42,500 nt of DNA from Neocallimastix lanati (nom. inval.) (taxonomy: Eukaryota > Neocallimastigomycota > Neocallimastigomycetes > Neocallimastigales > Neocallimastigaceae): assembly GCA_016946835.1 (NCBI GenBank), contig JACVTC010000137.1, positions 357,501 to 400,000 on the forward strand, in the 5' to 3' direction. The first letter of the stretch is position 1. Each line of letters opens with the position of its first letter. The notes beneath the pieces are model-generated. The model had not been told where the DNA came from. It did not search any database and saw only the letters and a list, made by a program, of their open reading frames with translations. Both the position numbers and the translations under genes were made by a program. Shown here in pieces: positions 10,222-22,672 of this stretch.

Positions 10222-11361
10222 TTACTCTTTTTTCAAATTTGAAATATCAACTGAAACAGAATTTTCTTTTTCTACCTTTTCATCAGTAGTAGCTGGTTTT
10301 TGATTTTCTTCTCCTTCCTCTTTAGAGGAGTCAATATTAACTTCTCTTTGATTTTCTTCAGCTTCAGCTGGTAAATCTTCTGAACTTGATTTTGCTTTAT
10401 TCTTTCTTTTATTAATATTAAGAATAATGAATACAATGAAAAGAAGAGAGGGTAATTCAATTAATGGACCAATAACTAAAGCTAATGAAATAGTTGGACG
10501 ATCTGGGAAAGCAGCTACAGCAATAGCAAGAGATAATGGTGAGTTTCTTGCAAGAGTTGTGAAGTTCAATGGAATAAGATCATAACTGTTGAACTTTAAT
10601 TTTGTTCCAATGAAACGAACAACAATAAAGTTAACAATAAAGAAAAGAATCATAGGAACTAACATTCTTAAGAACATTAATGGATTATCAAATAAGGATT
10701 TACTTTCAGAAGCAAACATTGAAATAACGGCAAGACATAAGAAAATGATTTCTGCTTTTTCATCAAAGTCACGAATCTTTTCAACAATATTTTTTAATTT
10801 ATCATTTCTATTTTCTAAACGTTTGGTTATAAAAGATAAGGTAAATGGGATAACTAGAACAATAAAAACATCTAATAACACATCACCCGCTAAAATATTA
10901 ATTCTTCCTCCATAGAATATCAAAAGATAAACTGGCATTAAAACAATTTGTAATAATAAATTTAATGGAAGAATAGAAGCTCCTAACTCCACATTACCCT
11001 TAGCAAGAGCAGTTAATACAAGATACCAATCAGTACAAGGAGTAACCATTAACATCATTAAACCAATTTGCATATCAATATTATGATAGAAAAATAATTT
11101 TCCTAATCCAAAAGCAAAAACAGGCGTCCATATGAAATTGAAGAAAACAGCTGTTGCTGTAAATTTTATATTTAAAAAGGCTTTTTTAAGCTTTTTTCCA
11201 TCTGCTGATAAAAATACAAAATATAATAATACCATAAGAAAAGGTTCAATTAAATGAACTGATATATCTCCAAATGAACTGATATATCCTAACAACAGAC
11301 CAAAAAGGGCTGATGCTATAATAATAACAGGTTGTAAAACTTCATCCCACTCTAATTCCAT
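10222..11361 (-). CDS. BASS-family transporter, arsenic-resistance/bile-acid symporter type
   Basis: A single uninterrupted frame of 379 residues, probably starting MELEWDEVLQP. It has about ten hydrophobic segments between residues 10 and 320. Two family signatures are visible: VTPCTDWYLVLTALAKGN near 105-122 and FTTLARNSPLSLAIAVAAFP near 266-285, followed by LVIGPLIELP. These match bacterial proteins annotated as arsenic resistance or bile acid:sodium symporters. The C-terminal 60 residues are a charged Glu/Lys/Ser cytoplasmic tail. It probably moves an organic anion or arsenite coupled to an ion gradient at the plasma membrane; the substrate cannot be told from sequence. No introns, unlike Mad3, GPI11 and the DMT transporter, which suggests bacterial ancestry (inference). 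Confidence 0.9.
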   Translation of the reverse strand: MELEWDEVLQPVIIIASALFGLLLGYISSFGDISVHLIEPFLMVLLYFVFLSADGKKLKKAFLNIKFTATAVFFNFIWTPVFAFGLGKLFFYHNIDMQIGLMMLMVTPCTDWYLVLTALAKGNVELGASILPLNLLLQIVLMPVYLLIFYGGRINILAGDVLLDVFIVLVIPFTLSFITKRLENRNDKLKNIVEKIRDFDEKAEIIFLCLAVISMFASESKSLFDNPLMFLRMLVPMILFFIVNFIVVRFIGTKLKFNSYDLIPLNFTTLARNSPLSLAIAVAAFPDRPTISLALVIGPLIELPSLLFIVFIILNINKRKNKAKSSSEDLPAEAEENQREVNIDSSKEEGEENQKPATTDEKVEKENSVSVDISNLKKE

Positions 11362-11586
11362 TTTTTTTTTTTTTTTGTTTTTAATATTTTTTTTTTATTT
11401 TCTTTCTTATTTTTTTTTAAACTTTTTAATATGAATATAAATATAAATCAAATAAGCTTAATTGTATTTTAATTGTAATATAATTTATTCACTATTTTAT
11501 ATTTGTTTTAATATTTTTTTTCTTCCTTTACTTTTATTTTATTTTAAATATTAAAACTTTTCTCTTAAATAATTATATTTATTAAA

Positions 11587-11626
<40 letters not shown>

Positions 11627-11990
11627 TTTTTGAGTAAGGTAGAAAACCAATTTTTAATTTTTTTTCTTTTTATCTTTATATTTACTTAATCACTTTAAAT
11701 TTATTCGATCAGTATTAACTCATTTCTTAGGAATAATTAAAAAATAAGGTTTGAAGTAGTACAAAAAAAATTTTTTTTTTAAAATTTTTTTTATTTTTTT
11801 TTAAATTTTTTTTTTTTTAATTTTTTTTTAATTTTTCTTATTCATGGAATTATCCTTAAAAAGATTAATTAAAATGATGGAAATCTGGCATGCTATTTAT
11901 TATCTTCTCCATTTTATAATTTCTTATAGGCTTCTGCTTCCGATGGATTTCATACCTAATTAATAGTTACAAAAGTTTAAAAATAATTGA
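11362..11990. other. Upstream region of the BASS gene with a small coding-like island
   Basis: Mostly poly(T), poly(A) and (TA)n (11587-11631). At 11844-11957 the plus strand has a 36-codon open frame reading MELSLKRLIKMMEIWHAIYY and ending LLLPMDFIPN; it includes the mixed-composition stretch GGCTTCTGCTTCCGATGGA. Too short to call a gene. Confidence 0.4.
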
Positions 11991-11994
11991 ATAA

Positions 11995-12425
11995 CAAATA
12001 ATAAATAAATAAATAATTGAATAATTATATTAAATAATAAAATAATAAAATAATTAAATAATAAATAAATTATTAACAAATAAATAATTGAATAATAAAT
12101 AAATAAATAAATAATAAATAATAAATAATGGAATAATAAATAATAAATAATGGAATAATAAATAATAAATAATAAATAATGGAATAATAAATAATAAATA
12201 ATGGAATAATAAATAATAAATAATGGAATAATAAATAATAAATAAATAATAAATAATTATAAATAAAATAATATATAATAAATAATAAATAATTGAATAA
12301 TAAATAATAAATAATAAATAATAAATAATAAATAATAAATAATAAATAATAAATAATAAATAATAAATAATACAATAATAAATAATAACACAATAATAAA
12401 TAATAATACAATAATAATATAATAA
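11995..12425 (+). repeat. Heptamer satellite (AATAAAT)n with AATGGAATAAT variants
   Basis: Mainly period 7 (AATAAAT), broken by recurring variants such as AATGGAATAATAAATAAT and AATTGAATAAT. Long apparent open frames here (runs of LLFIIYY) are translations of the repeat, not genes. The same unit in reverse orientation forms the array at 24640-25190. Confidence 0.9.
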
Positions 12426-12429
12426 ATAT

Positions 12430-13735
12430 TAAATATAATAACTCTTATTAACTGGTATTTCATAAAATATCTGAAATTTAAATTAAACTCTTCTAATAAA
12501 AGTATCGTAGCCTAATTAATTCAATATAAATCAATATAAATCAAACTGCTGTTATAATAAAAGTATGGTAGATTAATTCAATATTAAGGATTAATAATAA
12601 TTTTAAATATTTAAATAAATAAATAATTTATTAATTTAAAGTTTTTATTTATAATAAATTATTGGATTTAATTTTCTCTTTCTACAAAAATAAAAATAAT
12701 AATAATTATACAAGCTTATTGTGGAGTAATTTTTTTTTTTTAATCCAATTTCAAAGTTATATTTTTGTCTTTTATCCTAATAGATTGAGGGTTACCACAA
12801 CTTTTTTAAAAAATAAAAAAAAAAAAAAATTATTTTTAATATGAATAAATAATTAATTAATTAATTCAAAATAAATAAATAAATAATTAAATAAAAAAGA
12901 AATTAAACTAATCAGTAATAAAATTATATAAATAATAATTATAGTTTATATAATTATGGTAGTTTATGTAATTTTCGTCATATGTAAATAACGTTTTAAT
13001 ATTTTTTATTTTTATTTTTAAACATTATATTTAAATGCCTATTTATTTATTTAATTGTTGATAATATTTATTTATTTATTTATTTGTTATTTATTTTTTA
13101 TTTATTTATATACCATTTATTATTAATATGTCAAAAAAGGATTTCACTATATTCGTCCTAAATTACCTTTCAATTTTTTATATAATTTATAATTAAAAAA
13201 AAAAAAAACTATATAATAATATAATAATATAATTTATTAATAAATCATAAATCATAAAATATTATGATATAAATAATTGTAATTTAATAATAAATTATTA
13301 TTATTATAATAATAGATTTTAATTATGTATAATAAAACATGAATATATTGTACAATTTACATCATTCATTATTTAAGAGTTTAATTGTTCCACCATAATT
13401 TTATCAATTATACCATAGATTATTAATTATTATTATTTTCATTCATTATTATACACTATAATACACTATTCTATATGATTTAATATTAATTATTAATACG
13501 CATTAATATCAATGTTTTATTATTAACAAAAACATTTTCTACAGTTATCTGTCGATTAATAATAATAATAATAAATATAATATAAATTAAAAAAATGATA
13601 GAAAATAAAAAATTTCGTTGTAATTAAAAGGGTTAATATAATTTATATATAATTTATTTTTAAATGTCCACACCTTATATACTTTGGAATTATTTGATTT
13701 TGATATATATGGATACTAAATTTTTATTATTGAAA
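12430..13735. other. Intergenic A+T-rich DNA, nothing supported
   Basis: A short direct repeat, (CT/AT)AATAAAAGTATSGTAG, occurs near 12495 and 12558. The open frame at 12662-12844 is low complexity and unconvincing. No RNA gene was recognised. Confidence 0.5.
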
Positions 13736-13739
13736 ATGT

Positions 13740-14690
13740 AATATATTATTTCGTATCCATACTAGCATAGATTATCTATGGATAAAAAACCTCTTTTGAT
13801 TCTGGAATGTATAATACATTCCTTCATACAATTTTATTATTTGATATATAGCCTACGTATGGATCTTTATAAGTAGCAGTAACAGTACCTCTATCAGCGA
13901 ATTGAATCGATTCATTGCCTCTTTTCTTGTCAATTAAGTTTAACAAATCATTTGTCATATGGATAAGTTGCGTCTAAATCATTAGTCCAATCTATTATTT
14001 TCTTAGGTGATCTTGTTTTGGAGGTAGTTTTATTCATTTGTTTCTATATTGGTTTATTATGTTCTCCTCGGTCATGTACTTTATAATGATTGTGTATCAT
14101 CATTAGTATTATAATCTTTTAAAGCAATATCAGCATATGAAAATTGATGCATTTTTTGCAATTATTTTCTACGATATTGGTTTAATTGTTTTTTAATTTA
14201 TTGTTTTTATACGTATTTTTTATTCTTCCAACAATTTTTGGCTATATGTCCTGTTTTGCGACATATATAGCATTTTCTTTTATTTTGTTTATTTTTTTTT
14301 GTTTGTTTCCTTTTACTGTAGCATTTAAGTTAAATGCATTTTTGGTGTCCTTTCTAATTTCTTTTAGATATTTCAATTTTGGAATTTTTTTTTTTTTGCA
14401 GGCCTTTTCCCAATTGTCATTAACGAATCCATTATTATTATGTTTTTAGTGACATTTTCTCATACGACCTCTTACTTTAATGTTGTTTTTTTTATACCTT
14501 CTTCCTTAGTTTTTAATTTGTTTATTGTTTTCGCCTTTTCTTTGTCGATATATTTATCTACATTATTTATAACAAGGAGAAGACCCATTACTATAAATCA
14601 CTGTCTGTAATTTTCTATATTTAACAAAACTTTTATATTTGTAGTATCATATGCCGCATTTAAGTTTTAATTTTCATTATTATCAATTGG
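13740..14690 (-). pseudogene. Ty1/copia retrotransposon relic: gag and protease region
   Basis: Read on the minus strand in order: a gag N-terminal piece (LLNIENYRQ, then VINNVDKYIDKEKAKTINKL) near 14650-14500; NDNWEKACKKKKIPKLKYLK near 14420-14360; a CCHC zinc knuckle CYICRKTGHIAKNC at 14272-14231 (C-x2-C-x4-H-x4-C); SYADIALKDYNTNDDTQSL near 14140-14085; SPKKIIDWTNDLDATYPYD near 14005-13950, which corresponds to the copia protease W-x-x-D-S-G-A-T-x-H-M motif with the catalytic DSG altered to D-L-D; then QFADRGTVTATYKDPYVGYI with frameshifts, and a piece like VLYIP-SKRG-LSIDNLC. Several stops and frameshifts make it dead. Integrase and reverse transcriptase are absent. Confidence 0.85.
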
Positions 14691-14699
14691 TATTATCCT

Positions 14700-16147
14700 T
14701 TATTTTTTGTAATTAAAAAAGCTCATAAGAGTGTTATAATTGAGACTCTTAATTTTTTAAAATTCACTTTAATATTTTATTTGTATTTATTAAAGTTATA
14801 GAATCTAGTGGGTTTCGCAATCTCACATTTCACAATGTGGCGTATGTTCAAATATGGCTTGTTTTTTTAATAATTAAATAAATAAATATTCTTTTCTTAT
14901 ATATATAATTTATTAATTCAATTGTAAAAATGATTTTTTATAGAATATATATTTATTTATGATTGTATAGAATATTTTAAAAATGTATGGCTTTACTTAA
15001 AATTTAAAAGCCACATTGAAAAATGCACAATAAGTTAAATTTTATTAATTTTTATATTATAATAGTAATATGGTAATACATGTATTACATTTTACTACAT
15101 TTTATTACAATAATTTACTGCGCAATATCATTATAGCACAAGCCATATTTATAATTTTGTATTTAAATTGTAATAAATTATTATACTATATATTGTATTA
15201 ATTCTTTTTGTTTTTCATTTGTATATATAAAGTGTATATAAAATTATTTTTTATGGTATTGTCCAACAATTAAAAATTAAAATAATTTTAAAAATTCATT
15301 TTTATTATTATTTTTTTGTATTGTATAAATATATTAAATATAAAATATATATATATATATAAATTATATATTTTTTGATGAATAAAGTTTATATATTTTC
15401 TTGTATTAATAAATTTATTACTGCTCTTTAATTTTTATATTATATAATTATTATTATTATTATAAAATATTTAAAATTGTAAATCAGTTAATCCTTAATT
15501 AAATTAATAATACTAAATTATAAAAATTTTATTTTTAACTCTAAATCATTAAAATCTTTACTTACTTCATTTTATTTTCAGGAAATAAAAACATACATTG
15601 TAATATAAATTAATCATAATAATAATAGATAAAAAGAAATTTCTGAAATTTCTTTTTAATATATTATATTTAATAATTCAGAATGATAAAAAAAAAGAAT
15701 AAAATCAAAGACCATCTTATTTCATTGTAATTTTTAATATACGCACTATTCCAGATAAATAAATAAATAAAATAATAATAAATAATAATAATAATAATAA
15801 TAATGTACGTATATAATTTTATTAATAAAAAAAATAACTTTGTAAATATTAAATAAATATCACTTCAATTAATTGTAAATAATTTTCATCAGCTTTTCAA
15901 AAAAAACAAAAACAAAAAAAAATATACACTATAACAATTAACAATTTAATTATTACTTAATATATTATATATATATATAATAAATTGTTCTTAAATTTTT
16001 AATATTTTAAAGATTCATTATAACTAAAAATAATTCAATATTAAAAAGTTATCAAAAATAAAATAGTTTATATTTATATTAGTTTCATACCAAATAATCA
16101 ATTACTTTTTTTTTTTTTTTTTTTAAAGAAAAAAAAATAAATTCAAA
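14700..16147. other. Intergenic region upstream of Mad3
   Basis: A 13-bp inverted pair, AAATATGGCTTGT near 14853 and ACAAGCCATATTT near 15143, lies about 290 bp apart just upstream of the copia relic. A mixed-composition stretch (GTGGGTTTCGCAATCTCAC) is near 14817. I tried it as a tRNA; it does not fold as one. The remainder is A+T-rich. Confidence 0.5.
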
Positions 16148-16446
16148 ATGGTCATTGATATGACTGATTTTGAATATCAAAAGGAAAATATTGTTCCTTT
16201 ACCTCAAGGGAGAAGTGCAAAAATTCTATCAGCGTTGTACGCTAAAGATTCAGTTATAGACAAAATCCATGGTAAAAAAAAAAAGTTTTTTTTTTATAAT
16301 AGTTTTAAATAATAAATTTTAATTATTAATATCCTCATTTTTTTAAATTCAATTAAATTATAATTGATTAATTAAAAATAATTTATACATTGCTAATGTT
16401 ATTACATCTTTTTTTTTTTTTCTTTATATATATATATATATATATA

Positions 16447-16485
<39 letters not shown>

Positions 16486-19400
16486 CTGTTATTATTATCT
16501 GTTATTATTATCTGTTATTATTTTATTTTAATTTTAATATTATTTAAAAAACAAAAAGATGAAGAAACATCAAAAAAAGAAACGGATTCATTGACAGGAA
16601 AAGAATTAAGAGAAATACGAAAAAAAGAATTTGAAAATGAATTGAAAGATATTGATGAAGTTGATGATCCACTAGATACCTATTTTAAATATATAAATTG
16701 GATTCAAGAGAATTACCCTACTGGTAATGATACTGAAACTGGTTTATTATCATTATTGGAAACCGTTTTAAAAAAATATCAAAGTGATCCTCGTTATTTA
16801 AATGATGGTCGTTACCTTCGTTTATGGTTTCTATATGCTCACTATTCACAGGAACCTATTGAAATTTTTAAATTTCTCTCCGTTAATGATATTGGTCAAA
16901 ATTTATCTACATATTATGAAGAATATGCTTTATTTATGGAAACTCAAAACAAGTAATTATAAATGTTTTTTTTTTTTTTTTTTTTAAAAAAAAATAATAT
17001 ATATGTATTTTTTATTTATTACATTTCATTAATTATTATTTAAATTTTACAATTTATTTTCATTTAATTTTTAATTATAAACATATTAATTAATGTATAT
17101 GTATATATATACTCTATTTTTCATTTTATATTTAAAATAATCAACTACTTTATTAATAAATAATATTATAATAAAATTAAAAATAAAATAAATTTAAATT
17201 AAAACAAAAAAAAAAAAAATAGGTATAAAGAGGCAAATGAAATTTATACACTTGGTATTAATAGAAAAGCACAGCCTATTGAACGTTTAAGGAAAAGATA
17301 TATTGAATTTCAAAAACGAATGATATTAAGTGTGAATAAACCAGCTGATGAAATAGATTCACCTTCAAAGGATGATCATCAAGTAAAATCTAGTTTTTTA
17401 AATACTAAAAATTCCAGTCATACTAAAAGAATTCCTCTTCAAGTGAAACGTGTATCCTCTACTGCTACTGATTTTTCACATATTAATGATCAAAATCGTA
17501 ATCCAAATATTGGAAATGATAATAATGCTTCTTTTACTATTTTCGAAGACAAAGAAAAACCAAAAGATATTAAGGATGAACTCTTTGGAAGTCATCAAGA
17601 ACAAAAAAATCAAAAAGATGTTTTTTCATCTGAACATTCTAAACATACACCAAAAGGTAACTTATTGGTACCGTCGGCGGATGAAACCAATGAATGGCAT
17701 GAACTTGGTACTCATAATTTAAGAAGAAAAGAAAATATTAGAGAATTAGAAAGTTGGAGAAATGTCACCATTCCTCAAAAGACTAGTTTAATTAATAGAC
17801 GATTTTTAAATGGCAGTAATGGAAGTCAAAGTCCTGTATCTTTTACAGTTTTTGAAGATCCTGTTGAACCAGAAATTAAAACCCCTACAACAACTTTACA
17901 AGGTAAAGCATAATATTAAAATTAAAAATAATAATAATGATAATAATAAAAATATAATAAAAAACTTTTTTCTAAATATAATCATATATTAATTTAGTGA
18001 TTATTAATAATTTTTATTTTATTTTATAATTTATTACATATATATATATATATATATTTTTTTTTTCTTATTTATATATTTATATAAATATATATCTTTA
18101 TTTTTATATGATATTGTATATTATATTTTGTAAAAATAAATAAATAAATATATATATTTATTTTTCAATTTATTTAATTATATATATATTATTCTATATA
18201 TAATTAATTATTATTATTATATTAATATTAGATAATATTTATCAATCAACCAATACAAATTGTAATGAAAAACCAAAAAGTAATGAAGTTTATAGATGTT
18301 TAATGAATATGATTTATGCCCAATCTATTAATAATCTTTATAAAGAAATAGTTAAAGAAAAAGAAAGAATCATTACGAGAAAAAGAGCAGGATTAAGAAA
18401 TGAACGTATGAATGAAAATCTTAGAAAATTAGATGAAAAAACTTTTAATAAAATTAAAAAAAATATTGATTGGTCCTATGATCCTCAAAAAAATAATCAT
18501 TATAATAGTTTTGAATGTAAAAGTATTAGTGAATTTTCAATAGAAGAAATTAGAGCTAAATATCATGAAAAAGGTCAATTGAAAAAGCATCGTGAAGAAG
18601 AAGTACTGATAGAAACCACCTCAATACAAACTATTCCTTCTCATTCTCTTATTTCTTCTTCACTTTCACCTTCACCTTCACCTATACTTTCTTCTTCTTC
18701 TTCTTCTAAAAATAATAAGAATACACCATTAAAATCAAAATCATCTCCATCCTCTCATTCTTCAAAAGATGGTTCTGTTACTAATCGTTCACCTCCTCTT
18801 AAAAAGTATAAATCTTTAACGGAAATAAGTATTCCACCTAATACCATTCATTCAATTTCAAATATCAATGCCAATGTCAATGTGAATAATACTCCAAAAA
18901 ATAAAGCTAAAATGAAAATACAATCTAATAATACCCATAATGAGGAGGATAAAGAAAATCAAATGAAAGCAGATCCTTATACCTATAATGAATATGACAG
19001 TAATAATAATAATAATAATGAAAGGGAGGAAGAGGATGAAGAAACTCGTTATACCGTTAAACAAGATCTTAAATTATTTATACCACATGATTTGAGTACT
19101 GAAACCTTTTCACCTCCATCGATACCCCGCACACGTCTTTTAACGAAAAAAGCTCTTAATTCGCGTTCTCCATCAACAACATTAAGTGGTGGTCGTAATC
19201 ATAAAAGTCCTTCCAGTATTCCACGTTTACGTCATGCTCCTGGTACATTAAAAGCTTTATTAAAAGCAAAAACTACTCGAACTTCAACTATTTTATCCTC
19301 AACAAGCAAATCCATCACAACCATTAAAACTCCTGTAAAATCCAATAATCTTACCATCAATTCACCTACTCTACTTCAATCCACACCATCACGTATTTCT

Positions 19401-19955
19401 TCAAAATCTAATTCAAATTCTTCAGTCACTCTTCTTGGATATTCATCACGTACTCCTACTCCACGTAGCTCAAATCGTATACTTACCAAATCCACTTCTA
19501 TTTCTACTACTTCTTCTCCATATGCATCTACATCTTCTTCTTCAAAAAGTAAAAACAAAACAAACCCTAACAGTACTTCGATTATTTCTTCTTCTCCTTC
19601 TTCTTCTTCAGCATCAATTTTAAAGGTCTATTCTAATACTGATTATAAAAGTCCATATACCCCAATTGCAAGTAAACTTCGACCACCAATGGTCAGTTCA
19701 CCTTCTCCTTTCATAAGCTCTACACCTACTCATTCTAATTCCAAAGAAAAAGTAATGGATCCATTTGGTCGTCATGAATCCTTCCATCTCAAGAATTCCC
19801 CTACTGTCACCATTTATACTAAAAATGCCTATGCTGTTGTGAATGAATGGTTTAATGAACCATGTGATGAAGAAAATATGGATAATTTGTATATGGAGAA
19901 TACAATTTCCGGTTCCGATATTGATAATACCTTTTTCTTAAAGAAGAAAAAATAA
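16148..19955 (+). CDS. MAD3: Mad3/BubR1-type spindle-checkpoint protein
   Basis: Join 16148-16271, 16559-16952, 17223-17902, 18232-19955: 2922 nt, 973 residues, in frame throughout. It encodes the mitotic checkpoint subunit that inhibits APC/C-Cdc20 with Mad2 and Bub3. In order: KEN box 1 at 12-14 (YQKENIVPLPQGRSA); Mad3/BUB1 homology-1 TPR domain about 43-215 (DPLDTYFKYINWIQENYP, RYLRLWFLYA); ABBA-like motif FTIFED 277-282; KEN box 2 at 342-344 (RRKENIREL); ABBA-like motif FTVFED 380-385; GLEBS-like Bub3-binding motif EFSIEEIRAKY 500-510; a further KEN at 640-642; CDI-like motif TIYTKNAYAVVNEWFNEP about 926-943. Residues 530-900 are Ser/Thr/Pro-rich and disordered. No kinase domain follows, so it is Mad3-like rather than Bub1. 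Donors are GTAAAA, GTAATT, GTAAAG and GTAA-type; two acceptors follow A-rich runs. Confidence 0.93.
16272..16558 (+). other. Mad3 intron 1
   Basis: GT at 16272, AG at 16557-16558. It holds (TA)n and (TTA)n repeats and is read through by a long spurious open frame from 16390. Splicing joins CAT-G to AT-GAA in phase 1. Confidence 0.8.
16953..17222 (+). other. Mad3 intron 2
   Basis: GTAATT donor at 16953, AG at 17221-17222. It joins AAC-AA to G-TAT, giving QNKYKEANEIYTLGI, which carries on the TPR domain. Confidence 0.85.
17903..18231 (+). other. Mad3 intron 3
   Basis: GTAAAG donor at 17903, AG at 18230-18231. It joins CAA-G to AT-AAT in phase 1. A+T-rich, with TATATA runs. Confidence 0.8.
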
Positions 19956-20690
<735 letters not shown>

Positions 20691-20699
20691 AATAAATTT

Positions 20700-20977
20700 T
20701 AAATTTTATGTAATCCTCATTTTATTTCTCCTTAACGTAATTTATTTTTATAAAATAAAATAAACTATTTATTATTTAATTATATAATATAAATGATGAA
20801 TTTTTTTATTTATTTATTTTTTTTATTATTTTATTATTATTTTATTATTTTTTTATTCAATTCTATTTTATTTTATTTTATTTTTTAATTTATTATATAT
20901 ATATATATACTTTTTAATATAAATTTGTATAAATTAAACTAAGTTGTTCAATATTTATAGAGTAATGAAAAAAAGTA
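20700..20977. other. A+T-rich spacer
   Basis: Poly(T)/ATTTT repeats; nothing else seen. Confidence 0.5.
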
Positions 20978-21378
20978 TTATCCTTTTTCATCTTGACATT
21001 TCATATTAATACCATTTTTAAGTAAGGTATCAATTGTATCTATATTATATTTTATTTTTATTTTTTAGATATAATAATTAAGGCTTTTTCGACACGACGA
21101 TTTACTTCATTAACAATGTTAATATTATTTTTCAAGTAAATACTTAACATTGAATTAGTGGAACTAAACAAATTAATAAATTAATAAATTGTTTCCATAG
21201 TTGACATCAAGGTAATAAAAACAATAATAGAAATAGCAGATTCGGTATTCTCATTGATGTAACTAAAATTATAATCCCTTTTTTTCTATTTGATTCATGA
21301 TATCTTTCATTTTCGACTAAATATAATTATTGGAGTAGTATAACCATTTTCATACTTGATGTTAAAGAGGAAGTTTTG

Positions 21379-21419
<41 letters not shown>

Positions 21420-21800
21420 TTTGTAAATTCTGTAAATTACACATATAATTAAGAGCAATTTCATCAGGTTTAATTGGTATTATTAATATCAATATCACAA
21501 TCAATTAATTTAATAATGTATTATGATATAGATAAAAACTATTATTATTTTATTTAAGACCTAGAAGTATATAGTAAATTTTCTCCTCTTCTATGGGTTA
21601 ATTTTACTAAATCAAGATTATTCATATTTTCCTTGATATAATCTCTTTATAAAGTTCAGCAGCTACCATTAAAGCGTTATTACCATTATCTTCACCTTTA
21701 ACCATTGTTTTGTTAAATGAATAATAGAAATAAATTATAATAAATTACATTAGCACTTATATTTAAAAAGCATTCTAAAGAATAATCTAATTTCATTATA
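20978..21800 (-). pseudogene. Ankyrin-repeat protein pseudogene
   Basis: Minus-strand pieces in order: DYSLECFLNISANV then GEDNGNNALMVAAELYKEI (21785-21640; compare the ankyrin pattern G-x-T-A-L-x-x-A); NNLDLVKLTHRRGENLLYTS (about 21625-21560); LIDCDIDINNTN and PDEIALNYMCNLQNL (about 21500-21420); FNIKYENGYTTPIIIFSRK (about 21370-21308); and DTLLKNGINMKCQDEKG (about 21030-20980). Frameshifts and stops separate the pieces, and a pure 45-bp poly(A) (poly(T) on this strand) splits the repeats at 21379-21417. Ankyrin proteins are a large family in gut fungi; this copy is dead. Confidence 0.75.
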
Positions 21801-22350
21801 ATGAAGGTTAAGAAAATAATTATAAAATATTTTAATAAATATTCTTACATATAATAAAAAGAAGTAAAAGAAATTAATTATAAATAAGAAAATAATTAAA
21901 AAGTATTTCAATGAACATTTCAATACTTATTATAAAAGTTTAAGAAAAAATTTTAACATAATAATTTATATATTAAAAATATAATGAAATCATTTGTAAA
22001 TTATTAAGTATAAATTTATTCTTTAACTTTAATAGTTTTTTATAGGACAAATATTGAATACTGAAAAATAAATAAAATTAGATAATTACTAACAAATTAT
22101 ACAATGATTTATTATTTGGACAGCAAAATTTTTTTATTTTTAAATTCATAATATAACTATTTCAATTCATTTTAAAATTTAATACGATAATAATTATTAT
22201 AATATTTTTTTAAATAATGAAAAAATAATATAATTTTATTTAATCATTTTTATTATTATTATATATATTCATAATAAAAAAAAATTAAATATTTTTATGT
22301 TACTTTAGAATATTTGTTAATAAATATAACATTATGTATATTTATTTAAG

Positions 22351-22434
22351 GTTTTAAGATCTAAAGTTTTTGATATTCCACAGCTTAGTAGCCTTATTGC
22401 TTATTTATATAATATAAAGCAGAAGGTTAATTGA
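22351..22434 (+). other. Short exon-like segment, unidentified
   Basis: After an AAG acceptor-like site the plus strand reads VLRSKVFDIPQLSS then LIAYLYNIKQKVN and a TGA stop. It is coding-like in composition but only 27 codons. It could be a terminal-exon relic. No family recognised. Confidence 0.25.
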
Positions 22435-22637
22435 CCATGGGTATTTCATTTATCATATTTTTTAATATAAAATAATAAAAATATAAAATTATTTCCTTTA
22501 TCTTAGGAAATAATATTTATTTTTATTTTTATTTCTTTTTACTTTTTTAATAAAAATAAAACAAAATAAAATAATTCTATTTTTATGTATTATGTATTCA
22601 TGATTAAATTAATTAATTATTATTTTAATAAATACAA

Positions 22638-22672
<35 letters not shown>

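Noticed and set aside
10272-10915. Overlapping frames on both strands inside the BASS gene
   Set aside because: Shadow frames with no motif; the 379-codon frame carries the family signatures.
12073-12463. Open frames of 112 and 68 codons
   Set aside because: They are translations of the heptamer satellite (LLFIIYY repeats) with no independent signal.
14186-14449. 87-codon plus frame
   Set aside because: Antisense of the copia gag relic; the minus strand explains the region better through its CCHC knuckle.
14817-14872. Possible tRNA (GTGGGTTTCGC...GTTCAAATATGG)
   Set aside because: The T-arm and acceptor stem do not pair; no cloverleaf could be drawn.
16390-16558. N-terminal extension of the second Mad3 exon
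   Set aside because: It is intron 1 (TA and TTA repeats read as Tyr runs). Splicing from the exon at 16148 gives the KEN box and the correct phase.
18858-19623. Minus and alternative plus frames inside Mad3
   Set aside because: Shadows of the Ser/Asn-rich coding exon.
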